A stretch of DNA of 64,000 bases from Conchocele bisecta (GCA_029237695.1 CM055278.1:76550297-76614296), one strand, 5' to 3'; positions 25,191 through 35,545 are shown, counted from the first letter of the stretch. The notes: a model not told the origin generated them from the letters alone. Translations and numbers: made by a program.

Positions 25191-26290
25191 AGCCAGAATC
25201 GGTGGGGCCAGGGGATGTGTATGGTCTTAGTGTGCGACTGTGCGGCATTTGCCAGTGACAAGTTTCACAGGCCTGGGGTTGTATCAGACCAAGAGGTAAT
25301 GCTAGCTGGTGTGAGTGTTAGCTTCAGGAGTCTTTCACCAAACTTGTTACTGACACAGGTTGCGAACGAGAACGCCCTCACACATTAACCTGCGAGAGAA
25401 GAATGTATTCCAACACGCAGATAGTAAGTGTAGTGGTACTTTCTTATGATCATTGAACTGCCTGACAGTGAGCAAACGTCAACCCCCAATCCGGTAGATA
25501 ACTGAATTAAATTATAGTATAGGTTATTGGAAATTCATACCAAAAAAAAGAGCATCTCTGTTTGAGCGGTATTTTTATTTTATAACTCTGCTGTCATGTA
25601 GTCCCAGGTTGTTTAAAACTACCGAGAGCGTTCGGTTAGGAACGCCGTTGCTAAGGTAAACAACAACATGGCAACCACAGTCGTGTAACAACGCCGTTTA
25701 ACTGCGCCAGAAATCAGCCGAATGTCGACATAACATTAGCATGCCTTCAATTTAGGCTCTAATTCCATATATCTCATGAAATGAAAGTCCCAATTTACGG
25801 AAGCACGGAAATTCCGAGACGGTTCGCAGTTTCTGCGCGTATGAAGCCTTTATCCCTATATTCTGTTCTAATCATTGACACGCCACTTCCCATAATCAAT
25901 TGACGTTTTGTCATAGTTTGACAGAACCGCGTAACCGTCGTTCAAACATTATTTCACGTTTTCAAGACTTGACTGATCCTCCGTAAAGATGGGCCATATA
26001 CTCCGCTCTTTCGCGATTAGTTTCTGACGTAAATAAACGTCAAGATCTTCACCGGTTACCCGTTTTGAATTTTTTCTTCAGTTCGCCTTGTAGGATTTTT
26101 ATGTCACTTTTCGGCTCCGGTGGCATTTCGTGTATCCTGACGTTTTCTTTCTCCATTCAATTTTAATCATCAACATCCATTTGCGACATAATGACAACAA
26201 GAAAATACAAATACACCTACTTCCAAGCGATTGTATAATCTCCCGACGAATCAAATTACAAGGCCCAAGGTCCAGACGGAGGAAGTCGTA
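25191..26290. other. intronic, no gene recognised
   Basis: No exon or transposon domain was identified. Sequence before about 26290 may include an unrecognised end of the Polinton relic that follows. Confidence 0.4.
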
Positions 26291-26291
26291 G

Positions 26292-26500
26292 ATGAAAACG
26301 GCCATGATGCGATTTTGGTATAACCAGCTAAATTTCGCTGTGTGGTGCGCGACCGCCGGGTGCGGGGTCTCGTTTACGGACCATATGTCGGCGAAATACC
26401 AGCTCATGCGCTTTCACGTCTATTGCACAACACACCGAATCCTGACGATGCCGGGCTTCACACACGGTCTGGAAGCAAACGGACTTCATGCACGATAACT
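26292..26500 (+). pseudogene. Polinton structural-protein fragment (capsid type)
   Basis: The stretch reading LNFAVWCATAGCGVSF, followed shortly by MRFHVYCTTHRIL, looks like part of a Polinton virion-type protein. The assignment rests on resemblance and on its position upstream of the ATPase. The remaining part of the gene is lost or scrambled by frameshifts, and the family assignment is tentative. Confidence 0.45.
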
Positions 26501-26999
26501 CGGCTCTGCGGTATTTTTCTCTTTTCGGGCAAGCTCAAGATAGTGCCGTCACCTTCGGTGAAGACCCCATCGTAACACACCTCCGGTGTGGCGTTGCAGG
26601 TTAACCATGTGGCAGACAGCTTCGCTGTCACCCACGAAGACGAAAAGACGGGTCTATATTTGTTTGTGTCGCAGCTTGTTTACTCGCACTTTTGCTTATG
26701 CCGTGACGACAGCCACTCTCGAGTTGCAACTAACGGCAGGCCTCCAACCGCGAGGAGCATGGCCCACATCATTATGCTCGGCGACCCATCCATATGGCAT
26801 AGCCATTAACCCGAGGAGCCAGGAAACAACGCTTCCGATAATACCGGGCAGAGCGGCGGCCGCCTTTCCGGCCAATTTAGCCAGTAGACGCCCGATGTAT
26901 TTTAGCTATTTTTTCGCCAACTCCTTTATCCGCGCGAGTTCATCCCTGATAACTTGCCCACCACCTCTGCTTCCAGCTATTGTATCGACAGAGGGTCCC

Positions 27000-27260
27000 C
27001 GGTCTTCTCGTGGACGATCATGATATCTCGCTGGCGGAGTACCTAACGTCGAAGTACGCGCTATGGCTAGACCAGTGGACAAGCGACGATGACCAGCTTC
27101 GGGGTAGTGGTCTCAGTGTGGAGAACGCCAGCGAGTGCGTGACTTCCCAAATGGTTAAATAGGAGGACGTCAATGGCGCTTTGAACGTATACCTGTATAT
27201 ACTCGAAGACGCGCAGCTGAACATCAAAGATGTCAGGTTCGTCTCAGCACTTTACTAATA
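27000..27260 (+). pseudogene. Polinton gene fragment upstream of the ATPase, probably structural
   Basis: The frame begins DHDISLAEYLTSKYALWLDQ and continues with WTSDDDQLRGSGLSVENASE. A shifted frame then holds LNVYLYILEDAQLNIKDVRF to a stop near 27258. The position just before the ATPase and the acidic, beta-rich look fit a Polinton virion protein, but I cannot name the gene with certainty. Confidence 0.4.
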
Positions 27261-27279
27261 TGCTTCTCCCGAAGGACCC

Positions 27280-27720
27280 CCTCTCGGTCATCATCTAAGG
27301 CCAGACTGGCAGCGTAAACACGGTGTTCATCCCCGATCTGCTGGAGGGCCTCTACCACGGCTTATTCAGGCACATTGTGGTCATATGCTCTACGGTGCGG
27401 CACAACGAAACTTACCAACGACTCGCCTGGATATGGACCGACTCCGAGGTGTACATTGTGGATTCCGGCGAGCGCCTCCACGATTATCTACGGGCTTTCA
27501 GGGCGAACCCACGCTATACATCATCGACGACTGCTCGGATAAGTCAACCATGATCAAAAAGAAGGACATGTTCTCGGAGCTGGCCTTCTCGTGTCGGCAC
27601 GCGGAGTAAAGTGTCTGGATACTAACCCAGAAGTACAACACCGACGGCTACTTACCGAGACCCAGCACGCTAAACTCCTGTTAAGCACCGGCCCAAACAA
27701 CTGCTTATAAAGTGCTCATG
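27280..27720 (+). pseudogene. Polinton FtsK/A32-type packaging ATPase, decayed
   Basis: A stop codon precedes GQTGSVNTVFIPDLLEGLYH, a degenerate Walker A in which the lysine is replaced by Asn. Then follow HIVVICSTVRHNETY, WTDSEVYIVDSGERLHDYLR and, in a shifted frame, GEPTLYIIDDCS (Walker B), KKKDMFSELAFSCRHAE and VWILTQKYN (sensor-like). These ATPases translocate DNA into virus-like particles. At least two frameshifts and in-frame stops make this copy dead. Confidence 0.75.
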
Positions 27721-27879
27721 TGATAAGCTCTTGTGTTATGCAGAATGATGTGCTCTTGGGAAGTAATGTTATATATATTCATATATTCGTCAGCCAGACA
27801 GCTGCTGTATTGCAGCTCGCGGTCCTCGTGTGGGGGTGTCCGAATGTATTAGACACAAGCGGCAATTTAGTAGATTAAC

Positions 27880-28200
27880 AACGAAGCTCCGTAGGATAAT
27901 GAACTGCGACGTACTCATCGACCAGCTGTTGGAGGAGGCGCCGGAAACGACAGGGAAGTCAGTCGTGCCCGCAATGTTACGGAACAAGATATGAACTATG
28001 GCCAGAGGTTAAGGCACAGAAAAAGACTAGCCTCGCTGGTAGGGGGTCAGGCCCGACAATATTTAGGACAGACCCTAACGGCCGATCAGATAGACTCCAT
28101 GAGTGATGATGAGATCGACCGACTCTATACCAGATACGAGGCATGGATTGGATCGGCTGATATGGAAGGCTGCGCTGCGACTATATGCAGCGGTAGTTAG
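27880..28200 (+). pseudogene. small Polinton-associated frames
   Basis: A frame from about 27840 contains LIDQLLEEAPETTGKSVVPA and stops at 27993. It is followed by a 69-residue frame (27991-28200) with MNYGQRLRHRKRLASLVGGQ and ADQIDSMSDDEIDRLYTRYE. Both sit between ATPase and integrase, where Polintons carry small basic or coiled virion-associated proteins. No function can be assigned. Confidence 0.4.
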
Positions 28201-28259
28201 CATATTCCTCCCTATCCAACCCGAAAGCCAACCGAAGCTAGTGACCGATCAAGAAGCCG

Positions 28260-28850
28260 ACCCGTTCGTTGGGCATGCACTCAGCAGTGTTATTTGCGAG
28301 CTGTATCATCGCTATGGGATTGGACTGGCAGGTGCTGCTGCTTGTGTTGTGGTATCTGGCCTGGCGGTGGGCTGCGATGGCCTTCAAGGGCGCTACACCC
28401 AAGCTGGACTTTACCGGTTATGATGTCGGCATGTTAGTTCTTGATGTTGGTCTGGCCATGGCCACGAAAGACGTGCTAATTAAACAGAGGATCATAACTG
28501 CATATATAATGAAGTAATAACGTAGTTATTATGGCCACGAAAGCGATGCTAGTTGGGGGCGCCCTGGTCAATGACCTGGCCTTCAGTGACAGCAACTACC
28601 TCTTCTCTGCACTACGAGGCTCGGGCGTCGACGAAGGGCGAAAGCAAAAACCTTGATCCTCTGGGGGCTCTCCGACTTTTACACGCCCGGCGACGACCAA
28701 AAAAGACCGCGATATAGCGTTTATTTCCCTGGGAATGATCGCGACCGGCCTGGTTGCCTACGCCACAAGAGATCAGCCAAGTAATCCGAAAAGACAGTGC
28801 TTCATCGCCTAGTGACGGCACAACCTGAGTAGTGAGGCTGAGAAATGATT
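28260..28850 (+). pseudogene. small membrane-type Polinton frames
   Basis: About 28300-28500 codes a hydrophobic helix (LLLLVLWYLAWRWAAMAF) followed by DVGMLVLDVGLAMATKDVLI. A second frame at 28530 starts MATKAMLVGGALVNDLAFSD and is broken near 28660. They share an AMATK word and may be a duplicated small gene or a single interrupted one. The family is unknown to me; position suggests accessory virion proteins. Confidence 0.35.
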
Positions 28851-28895
28851 TGTGTCCGCTTTTAAAAACATGGATATACTATGCAATGATTTGGT

Positions 28896-28924
28896 CATGG
28901 CATCATCACAGACTGATCAATCTC
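28896..28924 (+). repeat. 29-bp exact direct repeat, copy 1
   Basis: The 29 bases beginning catggcatcatcacagactg recur exactly at 32513-32541, where they interrupt the helicase frame on the other side of the relic. This looks like a templated filler copied during a break repair. Confidence 0.8.
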
Positions 28925-28934
28925 CTCGAATATC

Positions 28935-29530
28935 ATGACCGACAGTAAGCTTGCGAGAATTTCCTACAGCCCCCGAAGCTACTGGAAGGGGCTCGTAGCG
29001 ATTAAGAATATCTCGACCACGGCCGGTGTCTCTGAAGATGTGTCCCGGGCTTGGCTGAAGAAGCAGGCCATTTGGCAGATACACATGCCCCCTCCTCGGC
29101 ATATGCCATGCCCAAACTTCGATTTCACTGCACCAAACGAGATTCATCAAGCCGATCTGGTCTTTCACCCTCACGCTCTCTTACCGAAATATCGCGAAAC
29201 GCATAAATACGCACTCACCGTTGTGGGTGTTGCCCCGCGTTCCGAAGCTCCTGCAGGTCGACCCGGCGCGGTGAACCAGCTTCTGGCCAAACACAACGTC
29301 GAAGTCAGGCGTGGCCGCGTTGACGTCCACCGGGACCAGGGGATCGTGGAGCGCTTCAACCGGACACTGGCTGATCGGTTGTTCGGACACCAATACGCCA
29401 GGAGATGCGGCTTCCGTCTGGGGAGCGATCAACTGAGTGGGTGGCCCGACTACCCGCCGTTACTGCGGCTTTGAATGCAGAGGTGACCCGGTTGACCGGC
29501 ATGAAGCCCAAACATGTCATCAAGGCTGCG
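28935..29530 (+). pseudogene. Polinton retroviral-type integrase with internal deletion
   Basis: The 179-residue frame carries YWKGLVAIKNISTTAGVSED at the N-terminus, then NEIHQADLVFHP with the first catalytic Asp. The sequence jumps from ALTVVGVAPRSEAPAGR to AVNQLLAKHNVEVRRG, so the segment with the second catalytic Asp is deleted. The last catalytic Glu is in DQGIVERFNRTLADRLFGHQ. Integrases of this type insert the element into chromosomes; this one cannot be active. A TTAA-type insertion begins 20 bp beyond. Confidence 0.85.
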
Positions 29531-29553
29531 AGAGTGGCATAAAAGCCCCCTTA

Positions 29554-30209
29554 GGTCTCACGGGACAGTGGGCAGCTAGCTTTAAAAAGGGGGTGGACGA
29601 TTTTCTATATACTTCACCACCGACCCTGTAAGTTACACCAGTGTGTCTAGAAAAATAGGTTTATGAATATTTCTTGACTTTGGGAGTCTTGACTAGGTGT
29701 ATTTTTTAGAGTATTTCATAATTCTACGAAACTGAATGTTAGTTCCAGTTGATTTTGACATCTTGGAAAATGTCGCCTGCTATGCTGTCTCGCCGGTACG
29801 GTTTCGCGTCAGAATTTAAGGTATTTTTCGGGCATTTGTAGCGAAAATTTGAGCTGGTTATGACCCCGCTTTGAAATCATTTTCAGAAAATGGTGTGGTG
29901 TTACAAGTGATAGAACAAGACATAACAAAGTATCTGTGCCTCATATTTTCATGAAAACAATTCCGATAAATCCAGTCGTGTTGAAACTTTTGGCCCAAAA
30001 TAGGTGGGTGGGGTAACTTTGTAAAAATTTAATTGAACACATCTGATGCGGTTACTGAATTTTTATTGTGGCACTCGATTTGTACTTCATTTGCGAGTAT
30101 TTTTCAATACTTGTCGCAACTGATTGTGAGAGGCAGTGATTTTTATAAGTCACCCGCCGCCCTCAGAAAAGCAGTCAATTTTGGCTATTTTCAACCATCC
30201 CGTGATGCC
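29554..30209 (+). mobile_element. TTAA-type non-autonomous element, copy 1
   Basis: About 656 bp with short terminal inverted repeats: starts ggtctcacggga and ends tcccgtgatgcc (10 of 12 positions pair). It is flanked by TTA(g) on the left and TTAA on the right, suggesting a TTAA target as used by piggyBac-type transposases. It has no open frame of note. It is over 95% identical by eye to copy 2. Confidence 0.65.
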
Positions 30210-30213
30210 TTAA

Positions 30214-30530
30214 GGGAAAAGTCTGATATTTCAAGGTGTCATATTTCACCTCTAACCAGTATTGTTTGACAGAAGAACATGTCCCAAGATAACTTCCAGC
30301 AATTTTAGTTTACTGCACTCAAATATGCAGGGTTCAGCAGGGCTGGAGGTAAGAATGGTATTTTGCTGTCGATACACCGAAATGAAACTTCGCGTTTCGC
30401 CATTTTGGGGGTGGGCGATATCCGCGCCCCATTTCGACATCAGCTTTCATTTTGTACATTTTTCTTTGTTTGCGTTTTAAGTAAAATTGATGAAATTAGC
30501 AATATAGAGTGAGACGACTTATATTTCCCC
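30214..30530. other. 317-bp spacer between the two TTAA-type copies
   Basis: The spacer is bounded by TTAA on both sides (30210-30213, 30531-30534) and begins gggaaaagtc while ending gacttatatttcccc. These ends are weakly inverted, so it may be another small TTAA-type element or part of a larger composite. No gene. Confidence 0.4.
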
Positions 30531-30534
30531 TTAA

Positions 30535-31179
30535 GGTCTCACGGGACAGTGGGCAGCTAGCTTTAAAAAGGGGGTGGACGATTTTCTATATACTTCACCA
30601 CCGACCCTGTAAGTTACACCAGTGTGTCTAGAAAAATAGGTTTATGAATATTTCTTGACTTTGGGAGCCTTGACTAGGTGTATTTTTTAGAGTATTTCAT
30701 AATTCTACGAAACTGAATGTTAGCTCCAGTTGATTTTGACATCTTGAAAAATGTCGCCTGCTATGCTGTCTCGCCGGTACGGTTTCGCGTCTGAATTTAA
30801 GTTATTTTTCGGGCATTTGTAGCGAAAATTTGAGCTGGTTATGACCCCGCTTTGAAATCATTTTCAGAAAATGGTGTGGTGTTACAAGTGATAGAACAAG
30901 ACATAACAAAGTATCTGTGCCTCATATTTTCATGAAAACAATTCCGATAAATTCAGTCGTGTTGAAACTTTTGGCCAAAAATAGGTGGGTGGGGTAACTT
31001 TGTAAACAATTAATTGAACACATCTGATGCGGTTACTGAATTTTTATTGTGGCGCGCGATTTGTATTTCATTTGCGAGTATTTTTCAATACTTGTCGCAA
31101 GAGCCTCCTTAACTGATTGTCACCCGCCGCCCTCAGAAAAGCAGTCAATTTTGGCTATTTTCAACCGTCCCGTGATGCC
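30535..31179 (+). mobile_element. TTAA-type non-autonomous element, copy 2
   Basis: Second copy, about 645 bp, flanked by TTAA on the left and TTAT on the right. It differs from copy 1 by an indel near 31105 and a few substitutions. Together with copy 1 it separates the integrase from the minus-strand helicase/HNH region of the Polinton relic. Confidence 0.65.
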
Positions 31180-31189
31180 TTATGTGGTT

Positions 31190-32300
31190 GCTATGCGTCC
31201 TGTTGGGGTCAGGGAACAGAAGCTCCCATCGGGTGTTGGCGTTCGGTACCTCTACCAGCCCGGCGAGTTTGAAGGCGGCCGCCTTCGCGCGATTGACCCT
31301 GTCTGGTCTCTCCTGGTATACCGGCTGGGGCACTCAGGAACAAGCCCGACGAGCCCGTGTTGTGTTACCTGGATTATATTAATCAGCCATCTGATGGGCC
31401 GCCCCGAGGCTTTGTCCGGGATGAAATCCTTGAGGTGCCTCCCGACACACAGCTGCCACCGGATGGGGTTCTTACTCGCCCTGCGGGCGGCACGACATGA
31501 GTGCTGCGCTGCCTCGGTTTCGGTTACACTCGAGACAGGCCAGCCACACGTTTCCCCAACAGTTTCCCATACGGTTGTCCAGCCGTTCGACACTGAACTG
31601 CTGCCTGTCGTTGGGTACGTCCAGAGCAGTTTGATGTTGCACGCCGCGCAGCGGTTCTGTTGTTCCTCCTTGAGCCGCAGTATGTGGTCGACCTTGAACC
31701 CCTGACATCCATTGGCCTGGTCCTGGCGCTTGTATGCCACGAGCTTTCTCTGAATATACTTTCTGAGATTTTGCTGGAACTGGCTCAGGTACTCTACTCT
31801 TGAGACAGCCAGGTAAGCAAGGTTGGACCACTGGAGGTAGTCGTCGATGATCCAGCATTTCTGTTGGTCATGAATGGTTAGGCCCAGGCCTGAGTGGATT
31901 GTCATGAAATAGCCGAGGCGGCAGTCGTTTGTCCGGATAGCAGCTTGCGTAGCCTCGATCGAGATATCAACGATGTCATTGAGGACGAGCTCTTCTGTGC
32001 GCCCTATACCCGGAATGGGAACCATGATGTTCTGTTTTCAGCTGTCTTTGGGGTGATAGAGAAGAGGCACTGTGGTGTCTGGGAATTGCTCCTTGTGTCG
32101 CTGGAGCAACAGCTCCTGCGCCCGGCTGCGGACTTTCTGGCGGCTGGTGAAGATAAGGTCGGTGGGCCTCCACTGACCCACAAACCGGTCTGTGGTCTAC
32201 CTCGACGTAGTAATTTGCTAGCAAACATTGTTGCCGCAACCAGTCGTGTGTCATCTATCTCGCAGCCGGCCTTCATTACCGCAGTAGATAACCTGAACCC
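31190..32300 (-). pseudogene. Polinton SF1 helicase C-terminal part and HNH nuclease
   Basis: The 257-residue minus frame reads LVLNDIVDISIEATQAAI, then GYFMTIHSGLGLTIHD (helicase motif V type), WIIDDYLQWSNLAYLAVSRV (motif VI type). After a linker, VDHILRLKEEQQNRCAACN is the first part of an HNH module. In a shifted frame its remainder is FSVERLDNRMGN and CLECNRNRGSAAL. Upstream at 32004-32280 other helicase pieces lie in several frames. The helicase and HNH appear to be one fused protein downstream of the polymerase. Broken by shifts. Confidence 0.75.
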
Positions 32301-32309
32301 TTCGTTGCT

Positions 32310-32775
32310 CCAACCAGTCCAAGAACATCTCTAGAATGTTTGGACACCGTGCAGATCTCGTCCCATATAATAACGCGGGAGAGGAACTTTTGACCCATGC
32401 GGTCGGGCGTCCAGTCATTCTGACCTCTCCATGGTTAGGAAGCAGTGGTATGTCTGAGCCTTGACGTCTCTGGCCCGCATCTCTTTGGCGATTCGGTTGG
32501 TGGGGGTGAACACATGGCATCATCACAGACTGATCAATCTCACAGACTTTTTATAATCTCAATCTTCTTGTACTGAAGTGCTCAATAGCCCTTTTCGTCT
32601 TTCCACTCCCGCCGCTGCCATTGAGGTATCTTAGCTGGTGGCGTGTCAGCGGTTCGTTGTAGATTGGCGCCGTGCTGTGCGCCAGGTCTTTTTCTTGTCT
32701 TTGGTATTCTGGCTTGAGAGCATGAGCGGCATGTTCTTGCAGCATATACAACTGTTCACATTTGCCGCGCCACAA
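32310..32775 (-). pseudogene. Polinton SF1 helicase N-terminal part
   Basis: The frame at 32551-32775 contains LTRHQLRYLNGSGGSGKTKR, an intact Walker A (GSGGSGKT), followed by AIEHF. It is interrupted by the 29-bp repeat at 32513-32541. Beyond it VFTPTNRIAKEMRARDVKA continues the helicase, then the frame breaks again near 32420. A helicase following protein-primed PolB in one transcription unit is characteristic of some Polinton lineages. Confidence 0.75.
32513..32541 (+). repeat. 29-bp exact direct repeat, copy 2
   Basis: Identical to 28896-28924. It lies between the helicase Walker A part and the rest of the helicase, so it is probably the inserted copy. Confidence 0.8.
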
Positions 32776-32789
32776 CTTGTGGTAGAAAT

Positions 32790-33573
32790 GGCTCCCAAAT
32801 CAGGTAGGAGACACACAATTTCCCACCACAGTCACAGAAGCTAGGGGCGACGTACGCCTCGACACCGTCGAGCTCGTGCAGCGCGGCCTTGTCAGCCCCA
32901 TGATAACGTAAACGATGTCGGTTGCCCACCGGACAGCCTCTTCGGGTTCGAATCGTGCCAGTATAGCGAGGAGGTTGATGTGGGCATAGGCCAGCATTGA
33001 GGCCCTCAAGTGGGTGTACTGGGGCTGCGAACTATCCTAGCCTCTCACGAGCTAGTCCAAGTCTCCCTGGTCGGTCACAAGCCACCTGGTCATTATTTTT
33101 CCATCGGCCTTGCTCCACTGGATAAATCTGCCTATGTTTTTAGAAGGCCTGACGCCATGAGGAAGGCAATCAAGGGCGTCGTGACCCAGCCCTGCTCTGC
33201 GAAGTGCTTCCCGAACCAAGCGGGGTGACTCCCACTCCTGGACCTCGGCAAAGCCTGTGCCAATGTCTTCTGGGAGAGGGCCGTTGATCGCAACCCGGGT
33301 CAGCCTGTGGTTTTAGTGACCGAACCTTTCGAAATATGGCTCAGCGTCGCCCTTCCCATGGAAGCTGGCCGGGTAGCAGGCCTTCATGTCAATGCTAACG
33401 ATGTCTCTCGTGTTATAGTCCATTGTGTTCCAGAGGCCACTGTGGCCATGCTCCACGCATGCCTTCTGGATGTCACCGAGGAGACTGGCCGAGGTGCGCT
33501 TCCAGCCGTTCTTCTCAATGGCTGCCAATTGAAATTTATATTTAGACGTGAGCGAATGTTTAGATCTGTACAT
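32790..33573 (-). pseudogene. Polinton protein-primed family B DNA polymerase, partial
   Basis: Minus-strand translation gives RDIVSIDMKACYPASF (motif A, the D-x2-(S/A)-x-Y-P-S type box) within 33313-33573. After frame breaks it has RASMLAYAHINLLAILARFE and VRWATDIVYV (motif C equivalent, one Asp of DTD replaced). This enzyme replicates the element using a protein primer. Exonuclease and N-terminal parts are missing; the recognisable sequence starts near 33530. It is followed at once by the helicase on the same strand. Confidence 0.8.
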
Positions 33574-33595
33574 CTGTGTAATTTCAAAATTACAT

Positions 33596-33705
33596 GTTTA
33601 CAAAATTTACAATATTTTACACAAAATAAAGTTAAAAGTTGATAAATAAATTGTCAACTTTTGACGCCATTTACGGAAAATATTGTAAATTTTGTAAACG
33701 TATTT
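33596..33705. repeat. AT-rich hairpin
   Basis: tttacaaaatttacaatatt and, in reverse complement, aatattgtaaattttgtaaa form arms around 33599-33625 and 33680-33700, with flanking catg words also inverted (cat...atg). A small foldback MITE is likely, lying between the Polinton relic and exon D. Confidence 0.6.
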
Positions 33706-33804
33706 CATGAAATTATGCAGATGTCCGTAGGTACAGAATCACATGGCGTGTCTCAGATATGCATACATAGCAACACGGGACCCACGATTGGTTTGTTATT
33801 GCAG

Positions 33805-33940
33805 GTGATCGTGCAGCGAGCCCTGGCGGCAAGGAACCTGAGTCACGCTAAAGGTGGTTCGGTGATGGCCGCCCTCCTCAAACTGGTGCCCATGTTTGTA
33901 ATGGTGCTCCCGGGAATGATAAGTCGGGCGCTCTATCCAG
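33805..33940 (+). CDS. SLC5 (SGLT-like) cotransporter, exon D
   Basis: It codes [18 protein letters not shown], then [20 protein letters not shown] and YP, the cytoplasmic loop and following helix of SGLTs. The Lys in LLKL corresponds to Lys321 of the human SGLT1 sugar site. The acceptor is ttattgcag, phase 0, matching exon C; the donor is g|gtatgt, phase 1. Conservation is very high, indicating selection on the gene despite the degenerate introns. Confidence 0.95.
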
Positions 33941-33949
33941 GTATGTAGT

Positions 33950-34148
33950 ATACAGTGGAACCTCTCTAACCCGGACACCCTGACAGGTTCCAAGGTGTCC
34001 GGCTTAGAGAGGTTTCACTGTAAAGCAGGCCTTTGATCAAAGTTGTGTGCTATGCGATCACGAACAGACATTATCCCCTGAGAAAACGACTAAGAAACTC
34101 ATCAAAAATAAGATTTATTGGTGTCCGGTTTAGAGGGGTTATACTGTA
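33950..34148. mobile_element. pogo/Tigger-like foldback MITE
   Basis: It starts tacagtggaacctctctaac and pairs with cttagagaggtttcactgta 50 bp on. A further end, gtgtccggtttagaggggtt, closes with atactgta at 34148. TA dinucleotides flank it. The CAGT...CCTCTCTAAACCGGACACC termini resemble pogo/Tigger-type ends. It is one of at least six such copies in the window. Confidence 0.7.
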
Positions 34149-34295
34149 GTTACATTGGGCCCCTTAAAACTATGATATAGGAGGAATTTTCATCATGGTA
34201 TTTTACATGTTGTCCGTTACACAGTTTGCGCTATGACAATCGCGTTTGACGTGGAGCGTAACCATGTTAACAATGGCGCGTGTTTATTTATGCAG

Positions 34296-34403
34296 ATGAA
34301 GTTGGATGTTCCGATCCGGACGAATGTAGGAGAGTGTGCGACAATCCGATTGGCTGCTCCAACATTGCGTATCCGAAGTTGGTACTGGAGTTACTGCCCG
34401 TTG
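34296..34403 (+). CDS. SLC5 (SGLT-like) cotransporter, exon E
   Basis: It codes [20 protein letters not shown] then [17 protein letters not shown]. This is the extracellular loop with four cysteines matching Cys345, 351, 355 and 361 of human SGLT1, followed by the conserved CSNIAYP. It joins exon D by a split Asp codon (g|at). The acceptor is ttatgcag and the donor g|gtaagcc (phase 1). Confidence 0.95.
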
Positions 34404-34692
34404 GTAAGCCAATACCAATACCAATACGCCCTTATATGTGGCTGAAATTGGGCTTATGGTATGTGTGACCAGTGCAGCTCCTGAACAAATAGCACACTCC
34501 TGTAGACTGATAACGATCTATATTGCTCGTTAGCACCATGACGTGTGAAACACTGCTTGATGGAAACAAGCTGCTTCGGATCTACACTGGTGGGTAAAAC
34601 TCATTAGCCCCATTTCTCCAGTGACAGCAACATATGACGTGGACATTAATTCCTAGAGTGACCCATTTCCAATGAAAAATCACTGACATGTA
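34404..34692. other. short intronic stretch, nothing recognised
   Basis: No gene, RNA or named repeat seen between the exon E donor and the next foldback element. Confidence 0.5.
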
Positions 34693-35188
34693 GATTACTG
34701 TCTGTTCCACGCCGACGAACGTTTGGCTATTACAAAATATTTAAACGTAAGTACCTTTTCATCAATAACAAAAAAGTCACCGTTCCCAATATTTTTTCTT
34801 TTATTCAAATTCCATCAAATATTGATTTTATTGCGGAAAAAAATGATTTTCCTATGGGAATATAACATGAGGGAGAAGCAGGTGGAGGAGCTAGAGGACG
34901 AGTAAGAAAACAATGGAAATTGACTCCGAAACGAGGTTAGATAGCTTGGAAATGATGTAACTAAGAAAACAAAAGTTTGACTGAAAATCGGTCTACAAAT
35001 TAAGCAAAATGTAAGTTTTAGCGCCCACGTTAAATTCCCATAGGAAAATCTTTTTTTCGCAATGAAATCAATACTTTTTATGGGAGAGGGTGACATTTTT
35101 ACCATTGATGCAATTTAAATCTTTTTTAGATTTAATGTGTGTAATAGCCAAAAGTTCGTCGGCAGCAAACGTGGAACAGAGAGTAATA
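34693..35188. mobile_element. foldback MITE with long terminal inverted repeats
   Basis: The left end, attactgtctgttccacgcc then gacgaacgtttggctattac, pairs with the right end at 35135-35188 (gtaatagccaaaagttcgtc, gtggaacagagagtaat). Internally, tttcctatgggaatataa near 34848 mirrors attcccataggaaaa near 35034. No coding capacity. Confidence 0.7.
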
Positions 35189-35339
35189 TACTTCAAGATA
35201 GTCTGCAATTAAATTTAATAACTGCATAGGCATAATACAAAATAATCTCCTTGGAATATCCACGTCGTTGTCCATGCCACATTGTTCTACGTGAATTAGT
35301 CAACTACGATGCGTTACCTGTAGAGGGATATTGTCCTTT

Positions 35340-35545
35340 ACATACAGTGGAACCCCTCTAAACCGGACACTCGGGAAAATATGGATATTAACCGTAGATG
35401 CGTTTCACTGTCATGACTTGTCATGATCGCAATACACTATAATGTGTCATGAGGGGCTAACATGTCTGATGTACAGTGGGACAACTCCAAACCGGACACC
35501 ATGGGGGACTCCCAGGATGTCCAGTTTGGAGAGGTTCCACAGTAT
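35340..35545. mobile_element. two pogo/Tigger-like MITE copies
   Basis: Copy one starts tacagtggaacccctctaaa at about 35343 and ends gcgtttcactgtc near 35411. Copy two starts tacagtgggacaactccaaa at 35472 and ends gagaggttccacagta near 35545. Both have the ACCGGACACC core in inverted orientation. Confidence 0.65.

Larger units (their letters stand above)
26290..33535. mobile_element. decayed Polinton/Maverick element in an SLC5 intron
   Basis: Recognisable pieces occur in order. Plus strand: capsid-like fragment, second structural fragment, packaging ATPase, small frames, retroviral-type integrase. Minus strand: protein-primed family B DNA polymerase, SF1 helicase, HNH nuclease. This gene set defines Polintons, the virus-like self-synthesising DNA elements of eukaryotes. 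All frames carry stops and shifts, the N-terminal half of the polymerase is missing, and two 650-bp insertions lie between integrase and helicase. No terminal inverted repeats or 6-bp target duplication could be recognised. It is an old, inactive copy. Confidence 0.85.

Noticed and set aside
26586..27023. 145-residue plus frame as a gene
   Set aside because: It is an off-frame reading through the decayed Polinton; no domain, and the neighbouring frames hold the Polinton fragments.
31049..31705. 218-residue plus frame as a gene
   Set aside because: It is antisense to the helicase/HNH fragments on the minus strand and begins inside the TTAA-type element.
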